From Candidatus Epilinea brevis (lineage in GTDB: Bacteria > Chloroflexota > Anaerolineae > Epilineales > Epilineaceae), in assembly GCA_016710785.1 (NCBI GenBank), contig JADJUE010000002.1, positions 620,001 through 684,000 of the forward strand: DNA of 64,000 nt, written 5' to 3'. The notes beneath the pieces are model-generated. The model was not told the origin of the DNA, searched no databases, and was given only the letters and a program-made list of their open reading frames with translations. The translations under genes and the position numbers were made by a program. Below are positions 1-8,973 of the stretch, one piece after another. Each line of letters starts with the position of its first letter. The first letter of the stretch is position 1.

Positions 1-1068
1 ATCACCGAGGAGCAGGTCATCGCCGCCCTCTCCAAGGTCAACGACCCCGAGATCCACCGCGACCTCGTCACCCTGGGCATGATCCGCGACATCACCATCG
101 ACGGCGGCGCCGTGGGCTTCACCGTCGTGCTCACCACGCCTGCCTGCCCGCTCAAGCACCAGATCGAGGAGGACTGCCGGCGGGCCGTAGGGGCTATCCC
201 CGGCGTGACCGACATCGCCCTCAGCTGGGATGCCCAGGTGCCGCGCGACAGCCGTCTGACCAGCAAGCTGGACATCGGCGTGCGCAACGCCATCGCCGTC
301 GGCTCGGGCAAGGGCGGGGTGGGCAAGAGCACCGTGGCCGTCAACCTGGCCGTGGCCCTGGCCCGCCAGGGGGCCAACGTGGGCCTGCTGGATGCCGATG
401 TGTACGGGCCCAATGTGCCCATCATGATGGGCGCCGCCGACGAGAAGCCCGTCAGCCGCGACGGCAAGCGCATCGAGCCCATCGAGGCCCATGGCGTGAA
501 GATGATGTCCATCGGCTTTCTGGTCGATGCCAAGCAGCCCCTGGTCTGGCGCGGGCCGATGCTCCACGGTGCCATCCGTCAGTTCATCAGCGACGTCAAC
601 TGGGGCGATCTGGACTACCTCATCGTCGACCTGCCGCCCGGCACCGGCGACGTGCAGCTGACCCTCAGCCAGTCCCTGCCCATGACCGGTGCGGTCATCG
701 TCACCCTGCCGCAGGCCGTCAGCCGCGCCGACGTGGTCAAGAGCATCGCCATGTTCCAGTTGGAGGCCGTGGACGTGCCCGTGCTGGGGGTGGTGGAGAA
801 CATGAGCGGCGGCATCTTCGGCCAGGGCGGCGGTCGGGTGGTGGCCGAAGACATGGGCGTGCCCTTCATGGGCACCGTGCCCATGGACGGCGATGTCTGC
901 GCCGCCGGCGACGCCGGCATCCCCATCGTCATCTCCCATCCGGATTCAGCGGCGGCTCGGGCGCTCACCGAGATCGCCGGCAAGCTGGCCGCCACCATCT
1001 CGGTGCTCAACGTCACCAGACCCAAGGAGCGGGTGTTCCAGGCCGATCCAGACCTCGCCATGCTCTAG
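1..1068 (+). CDS. mrp: Mrp/ApbC-family Fe-S cluster carrier ATPase (5' end outside window)
   Basis: P-loop NTPase of the Mrp/NBP35 family, which binds and transfers iron-sulfur clusters in the cytoplasm. The frame is open from the first base, so the first residues lie upstream. The N-terminal part (to about codon 95) is a MIP18/DUF59-type domain containing the NDPEI motif. It is followed by the deviant Walker A GSGKGGVGKST near codon 101 and the switch motif DLPPGTGD near codon 211. Unusually, the ENMS motif runs straight into a Gly-rich stretch without the CxxC found in E. coli ApbC. This may be a lineage trait, since some family members lack it. The P-type ATPase gene follows. Confidence 0.92.
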   Translation: MTEEQVIAALSKVNDPEIHRDLVTLGMIRDITIDGGAVGFTVVLTTPACPLKHQIEEDCRRAVGAIPGVTDIALSWDAQVPRDSRLTSKLDIGVRNAIAVGSGKGGVGKSTVAVNLAVALARQGANVGLLDADVYGPNVPIMMGAADEKPVSRDGKRIEPIEAHGVKMMSIGFLVDAKQPLVWRGPMLHGAIRQFISDVNWGDLDYLIVDLPPGTGDVQLTLSQSLPMTGAVIVTLPQAVSRADVVKSIAMFQLEAVDVPVLGVVENMSGGIFGQGGGRVVAEDMGVPFMGTVPMDGDVCAAGDAGIPIVISHPDSAAARALTEIAGKLAATISVLNVTRPKERVFQADPDLAML

Positions 1069-1179
1069 CGGCCAAAGCCACCGTTCGACGCTGCTTCACC
1101 GTTGATGCCGGCGCCGGCCGACCGCGATCGATCACGGGCCACCGGCGCCGCAGCCGGCGCCCCCAGCAGGTACCCCGCC

Positions 1180-3885
1180 ATGCCAGCATCTCCCCCGCGG
1201 CCCCTGTCCGGACACCCGCCCGCGTACGCCCTTCCGCTGCCGGAGCTCTTGGCGGCGCTGGATGCCGGCACGGTCGGATTGACCGCCGCCGAGGCAGAGC
1301 GGCGCCTGGCGGGCTTCGGCCCCAACGAGCTACAGGCCGCGGCGCGGGTGTCGCCCTGGGCCTTGTTGGCGGCGCAGTTCAAGAACGTGCTCATCCTCAT
1401 CCTGCTGGCGGCCACCGCCGTGTCCTTTTTCCTGGGGCATGCCCTGGAGGCCACGGCCATCACGATCATCGTGCTCTTTGCCGTGTTGCTGGGATTTGTG
1501 CAGGAATACCGGGCCGAGCAGGCCATCGAGTCCTTGCGCCGCATGGCCGCGCCAACGGCTACGGCCATGCGCGACGGGGAAGAGACCGCGGTCCCGGCTC
1601 GGGAGATCGTGCCCGGTGACCTGATCATCCTGCGCACCGGCGATCGCGTGCCGGCCGATGCGCGGTTGCAGCAGGTGGTCAACCTGCAGATCCAGGAGGC
1701 CATCCTCACCGGAGAGTCCGTGCCGGTGGTCAAACAGTTGACCGTGCTACCGCAGCAGGACCTGGCCCTGGGCGACCGGGTCAACATGGCCTACGCCGGA
1801 ACCGTGGTCACCTACGGCCGCGGGCGGGCGGTGGTGACGGCCACCGGCATGGCCACCGAATTCGGCAGGATCGCTCAGCTGCTCGAATCCGTGGAGACCG
1901 GTCGGACGCCCTTGCAGGAGAACCTGGACCGCCTGGGCAAGACCCTGGCATTGGCGGCGCTGATCCTGGTGTCGCTCATCGTGGCGGTGGGCCTGCTGCG
2001 TGGCCAGCCTTTCGTCGAGATGCTGATCTTCGGCGTGGCCCTGGCCGTGGCCGTGGTGCCCGAGGCCTTGCCCGCGGTCGTCACCATCTCCCTGGCCATC
2101 GGCGTGCAGCGCCTGGCCCGGCGCAAGGCCCTCATGCGCCGGCTGCCCGCGGTGGAGACCTTGGGCAGCACATCGGTCATCTGTTCCGACAAGACCGGCA
2201 CCCTGACCCGCGACGAGATGACCGTCCGCGCCCTGCATGTCGATGGCCGGTATCTGGAAGTGACCGGCGCCGGCTACCTGCCGCAGGGCCGGTTCCTGCA
2301 GGATGGCGTCCCCTTGACCGACCTCGGGGAGCTGGAGCGCCTGCTGCGGGCTGCCGCCCTGGGCTCTGACGCCTACCTGGTGCACACCGAGGACGAAGAC
2401 CGCTGGCGGATCAAGGGCGACCCCACCGAAGGGGCGCTGGTGGTCGCGGCGGCCAAGGCCGGCTTGAAGAAGCTGGACCTGGACGACCGCTTCCCGCGAC
2501 TGGAGGAGATTCCCTTCACCTCCGAGTCCAAGCGCATGACCACCCTGCACCAGATGTCCGACGGTCCGGTGGCCTTTGCCAAAGGCGCGCCCGAAGTGAT
2601 CCTGGATGCCTGCGCGCGGCGGCAGTCGGCGGAGGGCGACCTGCCGCTGGACGATGACGGCCGGCGCCGGATCCTGGACGCGGCCGGAGGCATGGCCGCG
2701 CAGGCCATGCGCGTGCTGGCCGTGGCCGAGAAATCGGACGCCGATTGCCTGGACCATGCGCAGGAAGGGCTGACCTTCCTCGGCCTGGTGGGGATGATCG
2801 ATCCGCCGCGGCCGGAGGCCGCCGACGCCATTCGCACCTGCGAGGCGGCCGGGATCCGTGTGCTGATGATGACCGGCGACCACCCGGCTACGGCGGAGGC
2901 CGTGGCCCGCGAGTTGGGGCTGCTGCGGGAAGGGCGCGTGGTCACCGGTGCCGAGCTGGAGGCCTTGAGCGCGGCGGAGTTCGCCGACCAGGTGGAGGGC
3001 ATCCAGGTCTATGCCCGCGTTTCGCCGGAGCACAAACTGCGGGTGGTCACCGCCCTGCAGGCCCGGGGACATGTCGTGGCCATGACCGGCGACGGCGTCA
3101 ACGATGCGCCGGCGCTGAAGAAGGCGGAGATCGGCGTGGCCATGGGCATCAGTGGGACGGACGTGGCCAAGGAGGCCGCGGCCATGATGCTCACCGACGA
3201 CAACTTCGCCTCCATCGTCGCCGCCGTCGAAGAGGGCCGCGGCATCTTCGACAACATCATGAAGTACCTGGGCTTCCTGCTGTCCTCCAACATCGGCGAG
3301 ATCGGCCTGATGGCCGGCGCCACCTTGCTCGGCCTGCCCTTGCCCCTGACGGCAGTGCAGATCCTCTATGTGAACCTGGCCACCGATGGCTTGCCGGCCC
3401 TGGCCCTGGCGGTGGACCCACCGGACGCCGACCTGATGCGCCGGCGCCCGCGTCATGCGCGCGCTGGGGTCTTCACCCGACCGGTCGTGGCCACCATCCT
3501 CATCGCCGGCCTGTGGTCCTCGGCGGTCAACCTGTGGCTCTTCCGCTGGGCGCTGGGCTCCGGCCGCAGCGAGGCGCAGGCCATGACCATGACCTTCGCC
3601 GCCCTGGTGCTGATCCAATTCTGCAATGCCTACAACTTCCGCTCCGATCGGCACAGCCTGCTGCGGCGGCCCTTCGCCAACCGCTGGTTGAACCTGGCTG
3701 TGTCGTGGGAGCTGGCCTTGCTGCTGCTGGTGGTCTACCTGCCCATCCTGCAGCGCCCCCTGGGCACTTTGGCGTTGTCCGGCGCGGACTGGCTGCTTGT
3801 CGGCGGCGCGGCCCTGACCATCGTGCCCGTGATGGAGGCCTCCAAATGGCTGAGGCGTCGGGGTCTTCTGGGCGCCGAGGGCTGA
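1180..3885 (+). CDS. P2-type cation-transporting ATPase, probably Ca2+
   Basis: Integral membrane pump with all P-type ATPase landmarks: an N-terminal cation ATPase domain, TGES in the actuator domain, the phosphorylation motif DKTGTLT (Asp codon at 2188), KGAPE in the nucleotide-binding domain and TGDGVNDAP in the hinge. Transmembrane segment 4 has PEALP, segment 5 has SSNIGE and segment 6 has NLATDG. These match the Ca2+ ligand positions of SERCA-type pumps, so Ca2+ is the likeliest substrate. Mn2+ or another cation cannot be excluded. The frame is open to TTG 1102/ATG 1105, but ATG 1180 precedes the first conserved residues and neither start has a good ribosome site. About 901 residues is normal for the family. 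Confidence 0.9.
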   Translation: MPASPPRPLSGHPPAYALPLPELLAALDAGTVGLTAAEAERRLAGFGPNELQAAARVSPWALLAAQFKNVLILILLAATAVSFFLGHALEATAITIIVLFAVLLGFVQEYRAEQAIESLRRMAAPTATAMRDGEETAVPAREIVPGDLIILRTGDRVPADARLQQVVNLQIQEAILTGESVPVVKQLTVLPQQDLALGDRVNMAYAGTVVTYGRGRAVVTATGMATEFGRIAQLLESVETGRTPLQENLDRLGKTLALAALILVSLIVAVGLLRGQPFVEMLIFGVALAVAVVPEALPAVVTISLAIGVQRLARRKALMRRLPAVETLGSTSVICSDKTGTLTRDEMTVRALHVDGRYLEVTGAGYLPQGRFLQDGVPLTDLGELERLLRAAALGSDAYLVHTEDEDRWRIKGDPTEGALVVAAAKAGLKKLDLDDRFPRLEEIPFTSESKRMTTLHQMSDGPVAFAKGAPEVILDACARRQSAEGDLPLDDDGRRRILDAAGGMAAQAMRVLAVAEKSDADCLDHAQEGLTFLGLVGMIDPPRPEAADAIRTCEAAGIRVLMMTGDHPATAEAVARELGLLREGRVVTGAELEALSAAEFADQVEGIQVYARVSPEHKLRVVTALQARGHVVAMTGDGVNDAPALKKAEIGVAMGISGTDVAKEAAAMMLTDDNFASIVAAVEEGRGIFDNIMKYLGFLLSSNIGEIGLMAGATLLGLPLPLTAVQILYVNLATDGLPALALAVDPPDADLMRRRPRHARAGVFTRPVVATILIAGLWSSAVNLWLFRWALGSGRSEAQAMTMTFAALVLIQFCNAYNFRSDRHSLLRRPFANRWLNLAVSWELALLLLVVYLPILQRPLGTLALSGADWLLVGGAALTIVPVMEASKWLRRRGLLGAEG

Positions 3886-3894
3886 CGGGTGCCG

Positions 3895-3923
3895 TTGACC
3901 CCCGGCGCCCGCGCACGTAGAAT
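3895..3923 (+). promoter_or_regulatory. Promoter of the dehydrogenase operon
   Basis: TTGACC, a 17-base spacer and TAGAAT lie just after the ATPase stop codon and about 100 bases before the E1 start. Spacing and hexamers fit a housekeeping sigma factor. Transcription would start near 3930. Confidence 0.7.
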
Positions 3924-3934
3924 CCTCGTCTTGC

Positions 3935-3954
3935 GCCGCCTGTCGATAGGCGGC
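3935..3954 (+). promoter_or_regulatory. Hairpin at the start of the E1 leader
   Basis: GCCGCCT and AGGCGGC form a perfect 7-bp stem with a 6-base loop, a few bases after the predicted transcription start. It may stabilise the mRNA end or have a regulatory role. No known riboswitch was recognised. Confidence 0.4.
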
Positions 3955-4025
3955 CTCATCCGGTATGCCCCCTTACGCGCCTTCCCCTGCGGCGGCGCGC
4001 ACCGCGCCAGAGGACGTCCTGCACC

Positions 4026-6068
4026 ATGACCACTTCGTCCGACGCCCCGGCCTCCGCCGTGGATCCGCGGTCCATCGACTCTGCGCTGGCCCTGGGCATG
4101 GCGCGGACCATGCTGCGCGTGCGTAGCTTCGAAGACCTCGCCGCCCGCGCCTATACCCAGGGCAAAGCCGGCGGCTTCATGCACCTGTACAACGGCCAGG
4201 AGGCCTCGGGCGTGGGCGCCATGCTGGCCCTGAGGCCCGAGGACGTGGTGATGACCCATTACCGCGACCATGGCTACGCCCTGGCGCGGGGTATCTCCGC
4301 CGGCAAGCTGATGGCCGAACTCTACGGCAGGGTGGATGGGGTCTGCCGCGGCCGCGGCGGCTCCATGCACTTCTTTTCAGCGGAGCATAACTTTCTGGGC
4401 GGCTGGGCCATCGTGGGCGGCCAGAGCCCCCTGGCGGTGGGCCATGCCTTCGCTACCGAGTACCGCCGCAAGGTGCTGGGCGAGGCGGTCGATGCCATCG
4501 GCCTGGTGATCATGGGCGAGGGCGCCACCAACATCGGCTACTTCTACGAATCCCTGAACTTCGCCGCCTTGTGGAAGGCGCCGGTGGTCTTCTTCGTGGA
4601 GAACAACGGCTACGCCATGGGCACGCCGCGCGAAGTCGTCAGCGCCGTGGCCAGCATGGCCGACAAGGCCAAGGCCTTCAACATCCCCTCGGCGGTGGTG
4701 GATGGCATGGACGTGCTGGCCGTGCACCAGGCCGTGCAGGCCGCGGCGGCTCATGTGCGGGAGCATCGCGAGCCTTTCGTGCTGGAGAGCATGACCTACC
4801 GCTTCCGGGCGCATTCCATGGCGGATCCGGACCTCTACCGCAGCAAGGACGAGGTGGAGTTCTGGCGGCAGAGGGATCCCGTCACGGTCTTCCCGCGGCA
4901 GCTGATGGCGGCCGGATTGCTGCAGGCGGACGACTGGCAGGCGGTGCAGGCCGAAGTGGCGGCCGAGATGGACGCCGCAGTGGCCTTTGCCGAAGCCAGC
5001 CCGCCGCCGCCTTCGGAAGAGCTCTTCGCCGACATCATGGCCGAAGCCCCGGAGGCGGTGCCGCCGCCGGCGGGCGGGGCGACCAAGATCCAGTCGGTGA
5101 CCGAGGGCCTGAACCAGGCCCTGACGGAATACATGGCCCAGGAGCCGCGCTGCTTCCTGATGGGCGAGGACATCAACCGATACGGCTCGGCCTATGGCGT
5201 CACCCGCGGCCTGCCGGAGCAGTTCGGCGACGAGCGGGTGCGCGACACACCGATCGCCGAAGGGGCCATCGCCGGGGTGGCCACCGGTGCGGCCATGGCC
5301 GGCCTGCGGCCCGTGGCCGAGCTGATGACCGTCAACTTCGCCCTGCTGGCGGCCGACGCGATCATCAACCACGCCGCCAAGATCCGCAACATGTTCGGCG
5401 GGCAGGCCAACGTGCCCCTGGTGGTGCGCACCGTGGGCGGCGGTGTGCAGCTGGCAGCCACCCATAGCCAGAACTTCGACACTCTTTTCGCCCATGTGCC
5501 GGGCCTTCGCGTCTGCGCGGTGGGCACGGCCCTGGACGCCAAAGGCCTCCTGGCCACCGCCCTCCGGCTGGACGACCCCACCATCGTCATGGAGCACCAG
5601 CTGATGTACCGGGTGAAGGGCGAGGTGCCGGAAGGGCATTTCACCCTGCCGGTGGGCAAGGCCCACGTGGAACGCGCCGGCGCGGCCGGCGGTCTCACGC
5701 TCATCGGCTACTCGCGCGGCCTGCAGATCGCCCTGCAGGCGGCCGAGCGCCTCTCCAAGGACTTTGGCTTGGAGGCGGAGGTCATCAACCTGCGCTGGTT
5801 GCGCCCCCTGGACACCGCCACCCTGGTGGAATCGGTGCGCAAGACCAACCGCGCCCTGGTGGTGGAGGACGATTGGGTGAGCTACGGCATCGGCGCCGAG
5901 ATCGCCGCCCGCTTGCAAGAGGAGGCCTTCGACCACCTGGACGCTCCCGTGCTGCGGGTGGGCCTGGCGGAGGCGCCGATGCCCTACGCGGCCAACCTGG
6001 AGCGCGACGCATGGCCCTCCGTGGACAAGATCATCGCCGCGCTCACAGCGGCCCGGATCATCGGCTGA
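4026..6068 (+). CDS. Fused E1 alpha-beta subunit of a 2-oxoacid (pyruvate-type) dehydrogenase
   Basis: ThDP-dependent decarboxylase that starts the oxidative conversion of a 2-oxoacid to acyl-CoA. The 680 residues hold both subunits on one chain: alpha at about 20-340 and beta at about 350-680. The alpha part has the MTHYRDHG and GGSMHFF motifs. The ThDP/Mg motif reads GEGATN (Glu165) where most homologues have GDG, ending in ENN. The beta part has GEDI and ends with the motif PMPYAANLE, which favours pyruvate over branched-chain or acetoin substrates. The E2 and E3 genes follow within 20 bases each, so the three form one operon. The fusion would force 1:1 stoichiometry. Confidence 0.9.
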   Translation: MTTSSDAPASAVDPRSIDSALALGMARTMLRVRSFEDLAARAYTQGKAGGFMHLYNGQEASGVGAMLALRPEDVVMTHYRDHGYALARGISAGKLMAELYGRVDGVCRGRGGSMHFFSAEHNFLGGWAIVGGQSPLAVGHAFATEYRRKVLGEAVDAIGLVIMGEGATNIGYFYESLNFAALWKAPVVFFVENNGYAMGTPREVVSAVASMADKAKAFNIPSAVVDGMDVLAVHQAVQAAAAHVREHREPFVLESMTYRFRAHSMADPDLYRSKDEVEFWRQRDPVTVFPRQLMAAGLLQADDWQAVQAEVAAEMDAAVAFAEASPPPPSEELFADIMAEAPEAVPPPAGGATKIQSVTEGLNQALTEYMAQEPRCFLMGEDINRYGSAYGVTRGLPEQFGDERVRDTPIAEGAIAGVATGAAMAGLRPVAELMTVNFALLAADAIINHAAKIRNMFGGQANVPLVVRTVGGGVQLAATHSQNFDTLFAHVPGLRVCAVGTALDAKGLLATALRLDDPTIVMEHQLMYRVKGEVPEGHFTLPVGKAHVERAGAAGGLTLIGYSRGLQIALQAAERLSKDFGLEAEVINLRWLRPLDTATLVESVRKTNRALVVEDDWVSYGIGAEIAARLQEEAFDHLDAPVLRVGLAEAPMPYAANLERDAWPSVDKIIAALTAARIIG

Positions 6069-6085
6069 GCCGACAGGAGCGAGCC

Positions 6086-7507
6086 ATGGCAACCGAAGTC
6101 GTCATGCCCAAGATGGGCTATGACATGGAAGAGGGCACCATCCTGCGCTGGGCCAAGCACGAAGGCGATGCGGTGGCCAAGGGTGAGGTGCTGGGCGAGA
6201 TCGAGACGGGCAAGGTCAACATCGAGATCGAGGCCTTCGACGCCGGCGTCCTGCGCCGCATCCTGGTGGCCGAAGGGCAGACGGTGCCGGTGGGCACGCC
6301 CATCGCCGTGATCGGTACGGCGGACGAGGTGCTCGACCTGCCGGCGGCGCCGGTCGCGGCGTCGACCGCCGCGGCCGCATCCGTTCCGCCTGCCGCAGGC
6401 GCCTCAGCTGCCGACAACGCTCCGGTCGCTGATCCCACCCTGGTCCCCGACAGCGCCCCGGTCTCCCACAGCGGCCCGGTAGCGGACAACGCCCCGGTAG
6501 CGGACAACACCCTGGCTGCGGACAACGCCGCAAGCGCTCCCCGAACCGCCACCTTGCCCGAGGGCCGTCTCCGCGCCTCGCCCCTGGCCCGCCGTCTGGC
6601 TGTCGAGCGGGGGGTTGACCTGCGGACCGTGCCGGGCACCGGGCCTGGCGGCCGCGTGTTGCGCGACGACGTGTTGGGCGCCACCGCCCGCGCCGCGGCC
6701 GCGCCGTCACCGGTGGCATCCGCGGTGAGCGCCCCGGCTCCGGTGATCCCGGCCGCAGTGATCCCGGCCGCGGTGACCCCCGCCCCAGCTCGCGCCGCAG
6801 CTCCCGTCCTCGAAGACCGCCTGGAAGCCCTCTCCGGTATCCGCCGCACCGTCGCCCGGCGCCTATCCGAGAGCTGGACGGCGGCGCCGCACATCTTCGT
6901 CACCGTCCCCGTGCACATGGACGCCGCCCTGGCCCTGCGCAAGGACCTGAACTCGGTGCTGGAAGCCCGGGGTGGCGGCAAGGTCTCCGTGAACGACCTC
7001 GTCGTCAAGGCTGCGGCCCTTGCCCTCCGCGCCCATCCGCGACTCAACGTCAGTTGGGAGGAAGGGCAGCGGCGGGTCCACGGCCGGGTGAGCATCGGCG
7101 TGGCGGTGGCCCTGGAAGACGGTTTGATCACCGTCACCGTGCCGGATGCCGACCAGCTGCCGCTCTCGGCCATCGCCGCCGACGTCGGCGCCAAGGCGGA
7201 GCGCGCCCGCGCCGGCAAGCTCCAGCCGCAGGACCTCAACACGCCCAGCACCTTCACCATCAGCAACCTGGGCGGCTACGGCGTGGAGCAGTTCACGGCC
7301 ATCATCAACCCGCCGGAAGCGGCCATCCTGGCGGTTGGCGCCGCGGCCCCCGAGGCTGTGGTCATCGACGGCCAGGTAGCGGTGCGCAACGTGATGCGCG
7401 TGACCCTCTCCGCCGACCACCGCGTGGTGGACGGCGCGACGGCGGCCGAATGGCTGAAAACCTTCCGTAGCATCCTGGAGCAGCCGCTCCAACTCTTCGA
7501 CCTCTGA
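6086..7507 (+). CDS. Dihydrolipoamide acyltransferase E2 of the dehydrogenase complex
   Basis: Core acyltransferase that carries the acyl group from E1 to CoA. The 473 residues start at ATG 6086, after GGAGCGAGCC. There is an N-terminal lipoyl domain with Lys43 in ETGKV, the probable lipoylation site. A Pro/Ala-rich linker follows with repeats of a hexapeptide like ADNAPV (about 6409-6535). Next are a peripheral-subunit-binding domain (SPLARRLA to GRVLRDDV), a second Ala/Pro linker and the catalytic domain with DHRVVDG (His445, Asp449). There is only one lipoyl domain. It lies 17 bases after E1 and 14 bases before E3. Confidence 0.93.
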   Translation: MATEVVMPKMGYDMEEGTILRWAKHEGDAVAKGEVLGEIETGKVNIEIEAFDAGVLRRILVAEGQTVPVGTPIAVIGTADEVLDLPAAPVAASTAAAASVPPAAGASAADNAPVADPTLVPDSAPVSHSGPVADNAPVADNTLAADNAASAPRTATLPEGRLRASPLARRLAVERGVDLRTVPGTGPGGRVLRDDVLGATARAAAAPSPVASAVSAPAPVIPAAVIPAAVTPAPARAAAPVLEDRLEALSGIRRTVARRLSESWTAAPHIFVTVPVHMDAALALRKDLNSVLEARGGGKVSVNDLVVKAAALALRAHPRLNVSWEEGQRRVHGRVSIGVAVALEDGLITVTVPDADQLPLSAIAADVGAKAERARAGKLQPQDLNTPSTFTISNLGGYGVEQFTAIINPPEAAILAVGAAAPEAVVIDGQVAVRNVMRVTLSADHRVVDGATAAEWLKTFRSILEQPLQLFDL

Positions 7508-7521
7508 GGGAGCCCTTCATC

Positions 7522-8928
7522 ATGGCAGAGCGCTACGACGTGGCGATCATCGGCAGCGGCCCCGGCGGCTACGTGGCCGGCATCCGGGCCGGGCAATTGG
7601 GCCTGAAGGCCGTGGTCATCGAGAGGGAGTCCAGCCTGGGCGGGGTCTGCCTCAACTGGGGCTGCATCCCCACCAAGGCCCTCATCAAGAATGCGGAGAT
7701 GGTCAACTTCCTGCAACGCAAAGCGGAGGAATTCGGCATCACGGCCATGAACCCCGTCATCAGCTGGTCCAAAGCCGTCGACCGCTCGGGCAAGGTGGTC
7801 AGCCGCATGAACCGCGGTGTAGCCGGCCTCTTGAAGAAGAACAACTGCGCCGTCATCCAGGGCACGGCCCGCTTCACCGGCCCTCACAGCCTGGCGGTTG
7901 TCGGGCCGGACGGCGCGGAGCAGGTGGTGGAGGCCGAGCATATCATCATCGGCACAGGTTCGCGCTCGCGCCTCTTGCCGGGCATGCAGGCTGACGGCGT
8001 GCGCATCCTCACCAGCCGACATGCCATCCGCCTGGATGCCGTGCCCGAGCGGCTGCTGGTGATGGGCGCCGGCGCCGTGGGCATGGAGTTCGCCTATGTC
8101 TACCGCGCCTACGGGGCGGAGGTGACGGTAATCGAGATGCTGGATCGCGTGCTGCCGTTGGAGGATGTCGAGGCCGGCGAGCTGGTGAAGAAGAGCTTCG
8201 AGCGCGCGGGCATCGATGTGCGCACGTCTACCAAGGTGGCGGGCATCGAAGTGACCGACGCGGGCGTTCGCCTGACGGTGGAGCCGGCGGCGGGCGGGGC
8301 GGCGGAGCTGCTGGAGGGCGACCAGGTACTGGTAGCCATCGGCCGGGTGCCCAACACCGAGAACCTGGGCCTGGAGGCGGTCGGCATCGCCACCGAGCGC
8401 GGCTTTGTCAAGGTGGACGCCGAGCTGCGCAGCAGCCTGCCGCATGTCTACGCCATCGGCGACGTGGCCGGGGCGCCCATGCTGGCACATAAAGCCAGCC
8501 ACGAGGGCGTGCAGGCGGTGGAGCATATCGCCGGCCTGCCCACGCATGCCGTCGACGCCAGCTTCATCCCCAACTGCACCTACTGCCAACCGCAGGTAGC
8601 CTCCATCGGTCACACCGAGGCCAAGGCGCGCGAGCTGGGCTACGAGGTCAAGGTCAGCAAGTTTCCCTTCGTGGGCATCGGCAAGGCGGTGGCCATCGGG
8701 GAGACGGAAGGCTGGGTGAAGATCATCTCCGACGCACGCTACGGCGAGATCCTGGGCGCGACCATCGTGGGTCCGGAGGCCACCGAGATCATCCACGAGC
8801 TGGTGCTGGCCCGCACCGCGGAGCTGACCGCCGAGGAGCTGGCGGGCATGGTGCATGCCCATCCGACGCTCTCGGAGGCCATCCACGAGGCGGCGCTGGG
8901 CGTGAATGGCTTGCCGCTGCACATGTGA
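7522..8928 (+). CDS. lpdA: Dihydrolipoamide dehydrogenase (E3)
   Basis: Flavoprotein that reoxidises the dihydrolipoyl arm of E2 with NAD+. The 468 residues contain the FAD-binding GSGPGG (11-16), the redox disulfide Cys43-Cys48 within GGVCLNWGCIP, the NAD-binding GAGAVG, the FAD motif AIGDV and the C-terminal His447/Glu452 dyad of the dimer partner (HPTLSE). GGGAG-like bases precede ATG 7522. It is the last gene of the operon. A gene on the other strand ends 45 bases away. Confidence 0.95.
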   Translation: MAERYDVAIIGSGPGGYVAGIRAGQLGLKAVVIERESSLGGVCLNWGCIPTKALIKNAEMVNFLQRKAEEFGITAMNPVISWSKAVDRSGKVVSRMNRGVAGLLKKNNCAVIQGTARFTGPHSLAVVGPDGAEQVVEAEHIIIGTGSRSRLLPGMQADGVRILTSRHAIRLDAVPERLLVMGAGAVGMEFAYVYRAYGAEVTVIEMLDRVLPLEDVEAGELVKKSFERAGIDVRTSTKVAGIEVTDAGVRLTVEPAAGGAAELLEGDQVLVAIGRVPNTENLGLEAVGIATERGFVKVDAELRSSLPHVYAIGDVAGAPMLAHKASHEGVQAVEHIAGLPTHAVDASFIPNCTYCQPQVASIGHTEAKARELGYEVKVSKFPFVGIGKAVAIGETEGWVKIISDARYGEILGATIVGPEATEIIHELVLARTAELTAEELAGMVHAHPTLSEAIHEAALGVNGLPLHM

Positions 8929-8973
8929 GGCAAGGATGCGCTCGGACGCTCGGCCCGCGAACCAGCCCTCGCC

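Noticed and set aside
1747..3654. Open frame of 635 codons on the minus strand
   Set aside because: Antisense to the P-type ATPase, whose catalytic motifs are complete on the plus strand.
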